A stretch of 64,000 bases of DNA from Endomychus coccineus (taxonomy: Eukaryota > Arthropoda > Insecta > Coleoptera > Endomychidae), in assembly GCA_958510875.1 (NCBI GenBank), contig OY294067.1:260587736-260651735 (forward strand), read 5' to 3'. Below are positions 34,886 to 47,073 of the stretch, piece by piece. Position 1 is the first letter of the stretch. Each line of letters opens with the position of its first letter. The translations under genes and the position numbers were made by a program. The notes under the pieces were generated by a model. That model made no database searches, was not told where the DNA came from, and saw only the letters and a list, made by a program, of their open reading frames with translations.

Positions 34886-35665
34886 ATGATATTGGACGAT
34901 CGGCGAGTTAAAGTGCGCGAGATTGCTGAGGCTATGGGCATCTCTACCAAACGGGTACGGAACAGTTTGCATACATTTTTGAATATAAGGAAACAATCTG
35001 CCAGATGGGTGCCGCACTTGCTCTGTGTTGACAATAAGCGCGACCGTGACAACTTCAAAGGAATGTTTGGCAATGTTCAAGCGCGATAAGAAGGAATTTT
35101 TGCGCTGATTGACGAAACATGGATCCAGCACAACACACCAGAGACCGAAGGATAGTCGAAATAATGGACTCATCCTGGCAAATCGAAGCTAAAAAAGGCC
35201 AAATTGGGTTTATCGGCCGACAAACTCATGGCGACGACCATGCAGATGGTATCGTCCATATCCATTACCGTGGAAAGGGAAAAACGATCTCCGGCGTATA
35301 CTATGCAGATCTGTCGGGTCGATTCGACGTGGATTTGAAGCAGAAGCGAGCGCATTTGGCAAAGTAAAAAGTGCTCTTCCACCAGGACAACGCATCGGCG
35401 CATAGGTCCGCAGTCGCAAAATGTCATGAATTGTGCTAAAAATTGGTTCGTCATCCACCATATCCTCCAGATTTGGCCCCCTGCGATTTTATCTATTTCT
35501 AAACTTGAAGAAATAGCTCGGCGGAATGAGATTCGGCTCCAGCGGTGAGGTTATCGCTGAAACAAACGCCTATTTTGAAGGATTGCCGAAATCGTATTAT
35601 TTAGAAGGGATCGAAAAATTAGAGATACGTTGGACGTAGCTTATCGTGCTACAAGGAAATTATGT
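34886..35665 (+). pseudogene. mariner transposase, remaining part after the insertion
   Basis: Continues ILDDRRVKVREIAEAMGIST, RWVPHLLCVDNKRDR, then in shifted frames WGLI/LANRS-like sequence, DLSGRFDVDLKQKRAHLAK, a damaged FHQDNAS block and, near 35500, NLKK.LGGMRFGS and GLPKSYYLEGIEKLE, the normal C-terminus. The first catalytic motif is altered (near TKHGSSTTH) and frameshifts occur near 35080 and later. It is not functional. Confidence 0.8.
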
Positions 35666-35744
35666 TGAGAAAAAAAAAAGTTTTGATCAAATAAATCATT
35701 TCTTGTTTCATTTTTCAGGGACTTTTCACCTTGCCCTGCTCGTA

Positions 35745-36191
35745 CATACTCCTATTAGAGAGATTCCTAGGGCTGTAAACCATCTTTCCCATTCCACAGA
35801 TATTCTTTCAATTGCAGTAAAAGAAAACTAAAATGTGTTTTTAATTACATGTATCTTATAATTTCAATTTAAAATTGCTTCTAATTCACTCTCCAATTGA
35901 ATGTATTATTTGGGTCTTTCCATTGAATACAATAGATAAATAAACTAACAAATAAATAACTAACATAACATTGATAATCAAATTGGGATATTTGAACGAA
36001 ACCTATACATTGATAAAAATATCCATTGAGATTGATGAGTTACAGAAAATAAGTTGGTCACGAGACTTCTAAAATGTTCTACAAAACTCAGGAGGATGAG
36101 GAAGTGATTGATGAGGAAGCAATTTTTTGGTCAAATTCAAGTTCGTATTCAAAAAGTATAGCTTCTTATTGTACGGTGTTCCATTACTATT
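35745..36191. other. no gene recognised
   Basis: About 450 bp of AT-rich sequence between the mariner end and the start of the next repeat. Nothing identified. Confidence 0.4.
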
Positions 36192-37262
36192 AGTGCAGTC
36201 AATATGGTATAAAAATAGGTCGATTATTTAAAATTTTTGAATAACAACCGATCAGGATGAAAAGGACCCCAAATTATTTTTGTTCAAAACTTATTTTCCC
36301 CCCAATACCGTTAAATTAGCCAATGTTTGGGATAAAAATTGAGAAAATAATTGAATAATACTGCCGAAAAGGCCTGAAAATGTTCACTCGGGGGGTTTTC
36401 ATGGTCGCTGATCACGATCCCGATGTCAGATTTCCCAAATTCCTATTCCCCCCTTTTCAGATCCCCCCACTCGGTTCATCCAGCAATTTTGGAAAAAATC
36501 GATCAAAATTGGATGAAACTGTGGACTCGGAAGTTTTCAGGGTCGCTGATTACGATCCCGACTTCAAAATTGAGAAATATCTCATCCCCCCTACTCTAAT
36601 TAATGCTTTTCATTAATTTTAAGCATTCAGAGTGTAATTTTCTGATAATTTGGACATGCTTAACACGAATTTGAGGTCAGTTTTTCAATTCACAGTTAAA
36701 TTAATCAGTTAATTAACAATTTTATTTGTTGACAAATTAAAAAAAAAAACAACAATTTTTCAAAATATTCAATAATAATTTTCGGATAATTTGAGCTCAC
36801 TGAACGTGAATTTAATAATGTTATTTTTGCAATTGACGGTTAAATTAATTAGTTATTTAACAATTTATTCGTTAACAAATTACGAATGGATTTTTTCAAT
36901 AAATGCTGGATGAACAACATGGGGGGTTAATTAGAGGAGGGTGGATGAGATATTTTTCAATTTTGAAGTCGTGATCGTAATCAGCGACCCCAAAAACCCC
37001 CGAGTCCACCGTTTCATCCAATTTTGATCAATTTTTTCCAAAATTGCTGGATGAACCGAGTGGGGGGAATCCGAGAAGGGGGCGAAGAGGAATTTCGAAA
37101 ATCTGACTTCGGGATCGTGATAAACAACCCTGAAAACCTCCAAGTAGACATTTTCAGGTCAATTCGGCAGTATTATTCAATTATTTTCTCAATTTTTATC
37201 CCACAAATTGGCTAATTTAAGGGTATTGGGGGGGGGAATAGGTTTTTTTCTTTAATTTCTTT
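36192..37262. mobile_element. large foldback element with a repeated core motif
   Basis: Left arm about 36275-36600 and right arm about 36940-37262 are inverted copies: ATAAAAATTGAGAAAATAAT and its complement, and CATCCAGCAATTTTGG with its complement. Each arm has two copies of a motif like GGTCGCTGATCACGATCCC (36407 and 36540; inverted at 36968 and 37110). The 36192-36265 segment is the AGTGCAG dispersed repeat and may be the outer left end. The loop contains a direct duplication (about 36630 and 36780). No transposase. Confidence 0.8.
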
Positions 37263-37299
37263 AGGCATTGCACATTAACAATAACAGAATTATTAACTT

Positions 37300-39000
37300 T
37301 ATCAGTATGTCATTTAGACTTTGCCTTTTAATTATAGCTCCATGGTTTCTACCCATATTTCTGGTGTTGGTTTTTCTAGCGTCTTTACACAGAACCTCTA
37401 ATTTCCCGCCCAACTACCATCTGTGCCAACGTCATCCCTGTAGTAGTTTTCAGTTATATATGTTCAATGGTGTTAAAATTCTAATAGCAAGATGGTAGAC
37501 GAAGCAAGCGTTCTAAGGTGTTATCGTGATGAGATCACTGTGGGTGCATCTAAAATATTTGGAATCAAAACGGTTTTCACTCATGAACAGGAAAAAGAGC
37601 TAATCGGTTACATTTTGGATATGGAATCCAGAATACTTACGACTAATGATGTGAAGTTCAATGCATATCAAACTGCAGAAAAAGAATAGCATTGTACATC
37701 CACTTTCTACAGTGAAAAAAGCTCCTGGTAAGGACTGGCTCATTGGTTTTCGCAAGAGGCACCGTGAAATTTCATTGAGATCACCTGAGGCAACTTCGAC
37801 AGCACGCTTTTAATAAGCCAGTTGTCTCCCAATTTTTTTAGTTGCATAAGATATTGATGAATAAAACATCATACCAGCCACATAGAATTATTAATATAGA
37901 TGAGACATCAGTGAGTAATGTTACGGGTAGAAACTATCAAATTCTGACCAAAAAATTTTGGAAACAAGTCGGGCGAGTAGTCTTCGCAGAACAAGGGTCT
38001 ATACTACTGCTGTAATTTGTATGTCGGCGTGAGGCACCTCTATTCCATCTATGCTGATTTCTGATCAAAAAAGAATAGAAGTGGAGTTAACAGTTGGAGC
38101 ATCACCACCAGGCAGTCCGTTTACCTGCATAAGCTGTGGATGGATAAAGCTTGACGTATGTAATGATTGGTGGATCACTTCCTATTTCATATTAAGCCGA
38201 TGAAGGAAGACCATGTACGCTTGATTCTGGACGTGCGTCTTTCACATACGAAAAACTTGAAAGTGATTGAAACAGCTAGAAGTAATATGGTCACTACTTT
38301 GTCTTCCCCTCCACCCCGTATGACACATAGATTGCAGCCACTCAATGCTAGTCTTATGTATCCGCTTAATCACTACCATGACCTAGTACTAGAAAAATGG
38401 TCTACTAATCCCCCTGGAATAGTTCTTTTAGTTTTTCAAATTGCCAAAATATTTAACGAAAGCTACATGAAAGCATGCATAATCCTGAGTTTTCTTCAAG
38501 ATTGATTTTGCACTTTTGCAGCTGCTTCAGTTACTGAGCAAGCTGACTCCTACAACTTGCCCTAAGATGATAATGTTCAAGAAATGGAAATAAAGTAGTT
38601 CCATTGACTTCTGCTTAAAATGAGAATGTAGGAAGTCCTTCGACTTCTTCTCAAAAAGATGATTACATTACCCTCCATCGACCACACAAACTTTGTCTGC
38701 ATTCATAATGTTGAGAACCCACTACCCAAAATGTCAGAAATCCAATATGGTAATGCAACGAAACGAAAATCTACAGCCACAGCAGTACTCACAATCATGC
38801 CATATGAACAACAGTTGGGGGAAGAACAACGACTGAAGATGAACAAATCAGTGAGATTGAAAAATGAGACAATAGTTCAAAATGCTAAGAGGAAAAAATA
38901 AGAGACCAAAGTTAACAATAGATGAAGAAGTGAAAAAAAATCCGGCCAAAGATGTAGTTGAAACGGAGTCGGAAGAAGAAGCAGTTTCTATATTCAATAA
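37300..39000 (+). pseudogene. pogo/Tigger-like transposase relic
   Basis: From about 37590 it reads EQEKELIGYILDMESRILTT and, after a shift, APGKDWLIGFRKRHREISLR (the CENP-B-type DNA-binding region), then RIINIDETSVSNV near 37890 with the first catalytic Asp. After further breaks 38167-38505 reads VRLILDVRLSHTKNLKVIE (second Asp), then RMTHRLQPLNASLMYPL, where the usual QPLD third Asp is replaced by Asn. The C-terminal basic tail is seen in 38659-38901 (RKSTATAVLTIMPYEQQL). At least five stops or shifts and the lost third Asp mark it as dead. Confidence 0.8.
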
Positions 39001-39380
39001 AATATTTATAATGAGTAAAACAAGCTGAAGGTGTGAAGAGGGATATCTATGTCATGGAATAATCTGTCTCGGACATTATGTGACTGTAAATGTATCAGAT
39101 GTCTTGTAAGAGATACCTGTCTTGTTCATGGATTATGTCATAGCATGAACAGTATGTACTTTCATAATGATCCATGAATCTATGGATCTGTTTGTCATGT
39201 AAGTTGTATGTGATTATATTAGTAGTCACAAATGTCAAAATATCGAATCGCTTTTAATACGTTCTTATCATTCCCGCCAAGTATCAAGTCGGTCCGCTTT
39301 ATAGTTTCGGGAATTTTGTGATAAGTGAGTGAGTCAGTAAGAAGTGAGTGGTCTTTCTCTTTTATACATATAAACAGATA

Positions 39381-41653
39381 TACAGGTGTCCTCGATCTGC
39401 GTGGCCAAAATAAAACCGAAGATTCTTTGATTTGAAAATAATTTGATGAGCCTTTTTACTTTTGCCTCAAGTGTCTTGTTTAGCCGGTAGAGGGCTTCAA
39501 AGTTGCAAAAATACTTTTGTTTTTTCGGTATAACTTGAGAACGTGGTGAAGGTCTTTTACAATATTTGGCAGATGAGTTATTGTCAATAATAGCCGTTTT
39601 TGAGAGCGAAACACAGAGCCTTAGAGACCATAGAAATGGCTTAAACTTGAGGATGTAACGGGAAAAGTGTCCAGAACTTTTTGTGGTCAATGTAATTCAC
39701 TCGAAATTTTTTATGTAGATAGCTTACCTAATTTGAAAAGTTTTTTACTCTTAGAAAATTTTGATAAAATCAACGGATTAGCTTGAAAAAATTAATTTTC
39801 AAGTCTCTGCAATTTTGGCTAACTAATTTTACTTGGTTGAAATACCTTAGTTGCCTTTGCTTTTCTAATGTCATTTTGGCATTTGGAGAATTTATTCTCA
39901 AAACTGTCAGTTTTTACTTTGCTTCCCGTTTAAAATTTTATAAAATTATGACTCAAAATTTCACTAACACTGAAATGTTTAATATCTCGGGAAAACACGA
40001 ATAATAAAAACAATAGAAATGGGGAAACGATGTGATTATTTAGGAAAAACAAATGCTAAATTGAAAGAAACAACAAAACTTTTTGGGAAATCGCTAAGGC
40101 ATCAATTGTTCGAAATGTTGCCCATTTTCCTGAATACACAAATTAATTCGTTTCAAGAAATTGAATTGAACTCTGGCTAGTACTTCAGGATCATTCTTCA
40201 ATAAATCCGCTTCATGATTAATTCGTTGCAACAATTCCTCCCGTGTGTTTACTGGAGCTGCATAAACTTTCGACTTCAAAGCGCCCCATAGAAAGAAGTC
40301 GCAGGGCGTCAAATCAGGGGAGCGGGCGGGCCAGTTCACTGGTGCATCGTGTCCTCTACCTATCCAGCGATCTGGATATTCCGCATTCAAATGTCGCCTC
40401 ACAGCTAATGTGAAATGAGGAGGTGCACCATCATGTATAAACCAAAGGTCACAACGAATGTGTAAGGGCAAGTCTTCCAACAGTTCAGGTAGCCTTTGTT
40501 CCAAAAAGTTCAAGTAGTTCTCCCCGTTCAATCGATCGGGTATAACGGTAGGACCAATAATAAAGTTATCCACAATTCCAACCCAAACATTGATTTTAGT
40601 TTGATTCTGAAAATGTGTAACTTCTGTTTCATGAGGATTTTCATCAGCATAGAAATGTTCATTATGGAGGTTAAAAATACCACATCTCGTGAAAGTAGCT
40701 TCGTCCGTGAACAGAATTCTTCTACAAAAATTGTGGTTTGCGTTTTGTCTTTGGACAATAAACCGACAGAAATCTAGCCGATGACCTGGATCCATGGGCA
40801 ATAAGTCTTGAACTGTTTTAATATGATAGGGATACAACAGTTCTTCTTTCAGTACATTATGAACTAATGATTTTGAGGCACCAATACGAAGTCCCAAACG
40901 TCGTGTGCTTATTCTATGTTCAGTTTCAACCGCTTCCAGTATCTATTCTTCGAGCTCTAACGTCCTTCTTGTCCGTCTGCGTCCAGTTTCTCTGCGATTT
41001 GTTTCAAATCTGCCAGTTTCGCGAAGTCGCCTCTCGATATTAGCAAAGGTTTGTCGATTTGGAATTCTGCGGTGCGGATATCTTTCCCTATAAACTTGTA
41101 CACTTCTCTGGCCATTGCAACGACAAAGTCCATAAATCAATAACATATCAACCATTTCAGTGTTGGTGAAATTTTGAGCCATAATTTTATAAAATATTTA
41201 CCGAACGCAAAGTAAAAACTGACAGTTTTGAGAATAAATTCTCCAAATGCCAAAATGACATTAGAAAAGCAAAGGCAACTAAGGTATTTTAATCAAGTAA
41301 AATTAGTAAGCCAACATTGCAGAGACTCGAAAATTAATTTTTTCAAGCTAATCCCTTTCTGGACACTTTTCCCATTACATCCTCAAGTTTGAGCCATTTC
41401 TATGGTCTTTAAGGCTCTGTGCTCCACTCTCAAAAACGGCTATTATTGACAGTAACTCACCTGCCAAATATTGTGAAAGTCCTTCATCACGTTCTCAAGT
41501 TATACCGAAAAAACAAAATTATTTTTGCAACTTTGAAGCCCTCTACCGGCTAATTAAGACACTTGAGGCAAAAGTAAAAAGGCTCATCAAATTTTTTTCG
41601 AATCAAAGAATCTTCGGTTTTATTTTGGCCACGCAGTTCGAGGACATCCTGTA
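39381..41653 (-). mobile_element. IS630-Tc1-mariner-type transposon with very long inverted repeats
   Basis: The ends TACAGGTGTCCTCGA (39381) and its near complement TCGAGGACATCCTGTA (to 41653) are flanked by TA, the expected target duplication. The left arm is about 605 bp (39381-39985) and the right about 507 bp (41147-41653); the left has an extra block of about 100 bp (39689-39788). The right arm includes the start of the transposase gene, and the left arm carries a copy of that start. At 2273 bp with one internal stop, this is the least damaged element in the window. Confidence 0.9.
40094..41182 (-). CDS. transposase, full length but with one in-frame stop
   Basis: Starts MAQNFTNTEMVDMLLIYGLC at 41182 and ends at 40094, 362 codons, with a single TAG at 40943-40945. 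N-terminal helix-turn-helix: SVQVYRERYPHRRIPNRQTF; a second near LGLRIGASKSLVHNVLKEEL. Catalytic blocks: ILFTDEATFTRCG (first Asp), LWFIHDGAPPHF (second Asp), WPARSPDLTPCDFFLWG (third Asp). I count 43 residues between second and third Asp, more than the 34 of classical mariner. All three Asp are intact. It would cut and join DNA at the flanking TACAGG ends. A frame beginning at TTG (40897) after the stop also exists. Related relic: 9970-10575. Confidence 0.88.
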
Positions 41654-43099
41654 TATCACATAATAGTAAAACTGATTCTGTGGTTTCGCTGAAATAAATA
41701 TAAGCTCATCATTGTTTGGGGTAAGCGTAAGCACTGTACTAACCATCAATTTAAATTTCTCGATGGTACACCTTGCAACACTTTGATGATTTCGAAACAA
41801 ATTTATAAAATTAGTTTGATAGCCGAGGATATCAGAAAATTGCTACTTTTCCGGGATCAACAAAATTTTAAAAATAGTAAGCCATGTTTAATGGAATCAT
41901 GTTAGTTTTAGCCATAATAAGATAGCATTGGCAGCATTGACCATGATACATTTTAATGTCTCAAATAACACAAATAAACTTAAATGACAATTTGCTTTGA
42001 TTTCGCAGAAACTGCATTTCAAACTGATAATGAAGCTGTTGAAGTTCGAAAGTAACCTCTATTATGTAAATTCTTCATTAATTATTTATTAGAAGATAAT
42101 ATATTTCAGTCAGCATGTGCCGTTGGCCATAAGGTAGCGCTTGAAGTATACACCATAACTTATCAAAGTAAATTATACGATTATGAAGCTTTAAAATGGT
42201 ATACAGTAGACATATTATTGATCCAACAAACTATAAAGCTTGTGTGGTACAATATTATACATTCAAATTGATATAAGTGATTCTAAAAGCTATTTAATGA
42301 CTTCTCATGTCGTATTTCATCGAATTAGCGTCCAGATTTTAATGCTCGTCGCGGAAGAACTAACAATGATTACCATAAATTATCAGAAATTTGAAAATTA
42401 CCGACGCTTAAAAATCAAAGTTCAAACGTACTGCGATTAGTTCTACAGTATTGTTGTTATTTCCCATCACTCGGAACCGTTACTAACAGGATCGGATCTA
42501 GGTAGAGTTGTAAACGATATTGAAGATTACTGTGAGAAATTAATATAGGGACAATTTGGATTCAATTCATTGTAATCTCAAAATGTAGATGTTTCTTGAA
42601 TAAACTGAACGGTTTTTCGATTCAAATACCCAATAAATCTGAATAACATAAGGAAATGTGTACGGTATATGTCTATACCAATTTTAATACATTCATTACT
42701 ATAAATTGAGGCTTGTATTATTGCCCTGTGCATTTCTATGTAGAAAAAAAGCGCATCTTCTTTTCGAGATCATTTGTCATTCATTTTCAATTTTCATGAA
42801 TCGAATAATCTACATTCCAAGGGTAATTTATAGATTTGAAATTTCCGAACCAAAAATCAGAAGCCTGCGGCCATTTGTCGAACATAAATTATGGACCATA
42901 ACCAACTAGACACACTCCTGTCATTATTGACACAATACTTCCAATATGAACCAGTCCAGTCGTAAGTCACCGATTTTGATGTAGCCGATCAAATTTCTAC
43001 TGCTAAAACCCACATTATTTAACAAGAATATGGATCGATGTCGAACTATTCAGTAACTTCTTGAATGATGTTTAATCAATACCCTCTATAGTACAAGAC
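41654..43099. other. no gene recognised
   Basis: AT-rich sequence without repeats or motifs I could identify; short frames at 42240-42440 and 42706-42909 are unsupported. Confidence 0.4.
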
Positions 43100-43934
43100 C
43101 TGATAGTCTAGGAGCCAGAGCGGTATTGATGGTCTGAACATTAACCCGATGGCACTATGGTTTATCGTTAGGGGACGGTTCAATGGCCAATTCATCTCAC
43201 ATACCGAATTTTCCCCGGCTGCTAGATCTCGAGATACAGCATCCGCATTTTTTTTTTTTTTTGACTGGAGGATAACTCTTTCCAAGTTGCGATTACTTGA
43301 AAAGCATGCCATTCTTATACACTTCTACCATGTGCCATCATTTTTTATCGTGCCCGCTTATCAGGCTGACCAGTTAAAATTGGACCGAAAATGGACTGCT
43401 AGTTAACCCTCCCGAACCTGGTGGAAAATGTTCATTGGTGTTGCCAATTGTTAACATACCCAATGCCATCAAAAGTTATCGGTCCATTTCCGAGTAATTG
43501 GCCATTATTTGGACCAAAAATGTTTCTTTTTTTAATTTTGTGGCTAAAACTTGCGGGTTACAAGATAACATGATGGCACCATGTTAAATAACTTTATATA
43601 TAATAACTTTTTGCACCAGGTTCATGAGGGTTAACTAGCAGTCCATTTTCGGGTCAATTTTAACTGGTCGGCCTGATAAACGGGCACGATAAAAAATGAT
43701 GGCACATGGTGGAAGTGTATAAGAATGGGCATGCTTTTCAAGTAACCGCAACTAGGAAATAGTTAACCTTCAGTCAAAAAAAAAAGTGCGGTTGCTGTAT
43801 CTCGAAAACTAGCAGCCGGAAAATATTCGGTCTGTGAGATGAATTGGTCATTGAACCGTCCTTTAACGATAAACCATAGTGCCATCAGGTTAATGTTCAG
43901 ACCATCAATATCGCTCTGGCTCCTAGACTATGAC
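43100..43934. mobile_element. foldback element, arms about 320 bp
   Basis: The left arm 43100-43424 pairs with the right arm 43613-43934: TAGTCTAGGAGCCAGAG with CTCTGGCTCCTAGACTA, and ACTGCTAGTTAACCCT with its near complement at 43628. The loop is about 190 bp. Arms contain a poly-T/poly-A tract (43247 and 43775). No coding capacity or recognisable terminal duplication. Confidence 0.85.
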
Positions 43935-44556
43935 CGCTATCTACTGAAGAAAGCGGAAGACTTAGAGTAAGGACGTAACTTGCGAAAGTATCGTTTAGTG
44001 TCAATGGAGCGTGACCGATATTGAGTGTGACAGGTGATAAATATTAGAATCAAACAGAGTTTCGCCTCTTTCTTGTAGGAAATTATATGTTGTACCTGTT
44101 CCTAAGGTGTCCTTATGTAATTGGAACATATTTTTACCCGTAAATAAGCGTGTATAAGTTATGACTGAATAAAGTGCGCTACAAAATGGATTTCTAAGTG
44201 AATGTTGATTCTCCCTCATGGCTGCAAGGGAAATTACAATAAGGGCTAAAAATTCAAATGTTTAGTTTGCTTAAAGATAATGAACTGCGAAAACAATTGA
44301 TATCGCCTGTACCTGTGAAAGATTTCAATCCCCCTGTGTACTCAAAAATTTGAATGTTGCACTTTTCCGAAGCTGATCTGGCAACAAAAATAACAGAACA
44401 AGATTTTCGTAGTGGTACCTTGGTAAGTGTGAATTTAGGTAATTATTTTGAAATTAGAACCAATTGGATACAAAATATACTGTATTATAAGTGACAATAA
44501 AGCACTCAACATCAAAGTCATAGACAATATTTCTAAGCATAACAAGTTAAGCAAGT
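43935..44556. other. no gene recognised
   Basis: About 620 bp between two foldbacks; nothing identified. Confidence 0.4.
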
Positions 44557-45226
44557 TAAGTGCACTTTTTGATGTGAATAAAAAACTGACTCGAATTGGT
44601 TTCTCAGGGGTTTTTGGGGTCGCTGAACAAGAATATACTATCAAAAAAAATTGAGGTCCACTTGGATCATCCCCGGGGTATCCGGGGTCCTAACGCCCTG
44701 GATATCGATGAATTTCATTAGAAAATTATTTTTAAAGTATGTTAACTGTTCGAGAGGTGATAAAGGTTGCTAGTGATGATTACGACGTGCAATACCTGGT
44801 GGTACCCTGAGACCGGGTAACTGCAAATTCTTGGTCTATGAAACTCACAATGTTCTACAAATTACCTGGGGGTAATTCCGCGTCTCTGGAGCTCTGTGTA
44901 TCTTCTAGGCATGAGCTTCCTGAGTATCATAATCGTGATCGTGATAGGCGACTTCGAAAATCCCCGAGAGACAGAATTTGTTACATTTTATGGAGAAAAA
45001 TTAACAAATTCTTAGAAGATGACATGGTTACCCGGTCTCAGGGTACTACCTGGAATTGAAGAAGAGTTTTTTCACGTCGTAATCATCACTAGCAACCTTT
45101 ATATCACCTCACGAACAATTAACAAACATTAAAAATAATTTTCTAATGAAATTCATAGATATCTCTGAAAACCCCCAGAAACCAATACGAGTCCGCTTTT
45201 TTTATTCACCTCAAAAAGTGCACTCA
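44557..45226. mobile_element. foldback element with asymmetric arms
   Basis: The left arm 44557-44825 and right arm 45026-45226 share inverted AAGTGCACTTTTTGATGTGA, GGTTGCTAGTGATGATTACG and ACCCTGAGACCGGGTAAC. The left arm has an extra block (about 44625-44700) missing on the right. The core motif seen in the 36 and 55 kb foldbacks appears as GGGTTTTTGGGGTCGCTGAA (44610) and inverted in the loop near 44930-44965. Confidence 0.75.
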
Positions 45227-46120
45227 GAAAAATGCATTTTTTGGCTGTAGAAATGCATTAAATTTTGTCCGCCAAAAACAAACCCGGCACAAAACTTCTA
45301 AATCACTTTCCGAATCGAATGCAGAAAACCGCATCTCAATCCATCCAACTACGCCGACTTTGGAATGTGGAATGCTTTATTTCCTCGACTAGTAAGAAGC
45401 ATTCCAAATCCACAGCCCATGTTATAAATATTATATTAACTTGGTGGAAAATAATGTATGTATAAACTGCCATCAAAAGGCGAAGAGTAAGGAACATTTT
45501 CCTCGAACCTATCGTCAAAAATAACTCAGAGGATGTTCCGAAATTCAAGTTTTTAAGGGATTTATTAAATTTGTTAACTACATGGAAGTCTGGTTGGGCT
45601 TTAAATAAATTAACAACACCAACAGATATTACATGATCATATCCACACAGCTCACGGAATTTTAGAAATAGTTTCGTATTATTTCAATGTGCTTAAATTA
45701 AATTACATTAGAACACAGATTTTTTTAAAGTAAGAATAAGAAATGGGGTGCAATATCCCTTAAACAAGAAGTCTTTATATATGTCCAAAAAAAATAAATA
45801 AAACTTTTGTTTTACTGTCGGTACTGCAGTATTGTGCGCCTCCCCCCCTTGAATATTTCTCTGACTCCAGTCTTGGTGTTCAATAAGCTCATGGCGAATC
45901 GACGAAGAAACAGTGTATAACAGACAATAGAAAACTGGGCGCCAGGAAATGAGAGAATTGAGAAAGTTTTCTGTTTTGTGGACTAAATTTAACATAAAAT
46001 CTTGTGCTCTTCGTACTTATATTCTGAACAATTAACATAAGCCGGAGAAAATTCCTAACATTTTACATTAAATGCGAGAAGAAAGTTTTAAATTTTTCAA
46101 CAAATTGTAGAATATTCAAT
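45227..46120. other. no gene recognised
   Basis: Short unrelated frames only. A segment near 45840 is C-rich (CCTCCCCCCCTT) but not identifiable. Confidence 0.35.
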
Positions 46121-46976
46121 TATACAGGGTGTTACAGGTTTTAGTAGCAGAACTACAACAGTCGATAGAAAATTTGATTTTGAGAAAAAAAGTTCCTAAT
46201 AACATATATGCACAGACGCTTAGTTTTAGAGATACAGGGTGTAGAAATTGAAATTTCGTTTTTTGCAAATATCTCCGGAACCGTTCATCGTACAGAAAAC
46301 AGCTTTCGCAAACATTTTCTACTTATAGTAAGCTATGTTCTGTGCGATAAAAAATTTTTTTTTAGTCATAATTGGTGAAGATTTCGAAGGGGTAGTGGGT
46401 GTTTTTCTCCCCAACTTCTACGCCACTGAAAAAAGTACAGTTTTGAGACAACCATTTGAACTGCTGATGTTTTTTACACAAAAAAGATGCTCCTGGTCAT
46501 AAGCTCTAAAGTTGACTGTTTTTGAGAAAAATCAATTTTTATGTTGAAAAACATAGTCAATTCTTACTAATTAAACAAAATTTATTCAAACGTTAGAACA
46601 AGTAACTAAACCAAAAAATTAACCATGTTTTTCAACATAAAATTTGATTTTTCTCGAAAACGGTCGTAGAAGTTGGGGAGAAAAACATCCACTACCCCTT
46701 CAAAATCTTCAACAATTATGACTAAAAAAAAAATTTCATCACACAGAACATAGCTTTCTATGAGTAGAAAATGTTCGCGGAAGATGTTTTCTGTACGATG
46801 GACGGTTCCGGAGATATTTGCAAAAAAAAAACCTTTTTTTTCATTCCAACACCCCCTCCCCTGTATCTCAAAAACCAAGCGTCTGTGCATATATGTTAAT
46901 AGGAACTTTTTTCTCAAAATCAAATTTCCTATCGACTGTTGAAGTTCTGCTACTAAAATCTGGGACATCCTGTATA
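46121..46976. mobile_element. foldback DNA element, same family as 3263-4094
   Basis: Ends TATACAGGGTGTTACAGG and GGGACATCCTGTATA are inverted and flanked by TA. The left arm about 46121-46560 pairs with the right arm about 46620-46976. Relative to the left arm, the right lacks roughly 100 bp around 46662 (ACGGTCG then TAGAAGTTGGG). Both outer ends are present, so it gives the better view of the family than the copy at 3 kb. No transposase. Confidence 0.85.
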
Positions 46977-47073
46977 CAGGATGCTATTCATAATAACAAA
47001 GTTGGCTTCTTCTTTCGATATTAACGAGTATATAAAGTCATTACTATTTGAATCAATAGTAATATTCTGACAA

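Larger units (their letters stand above)
32897..35744 (+). mobile_element. mariner element carrying a nested hAT-like element
   Basis: Starts TACGAGGTCAAGGTGAAAAG at 32897 and ends ACCTTGCCCTGCTCGTA at 35744, so both mariner ends are present. Removing 33304-34885 restores a mariner of about 1.27 kb, the expected size. The transposase is frameshifted in several places. Confidence 0.85.

Noticed and set aside
34502..35073. Minus-strand frames near the right end of the hAT-like element
   Set aside because: No hAT motif; one of them crosses the element boundary into mariner sequence.
40528..40777. Plus- and minus-strand alternative frames inside the 40 kb transposase
   Set aside because: They overlap the recognised transposase frame, which alone has DDE motifs.
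43076..43406. Opposed frames of 78-85 codons
   Set aside because: Located within the left arm of the 43 kb foldback, with a long poly-Phe run from a T tract.
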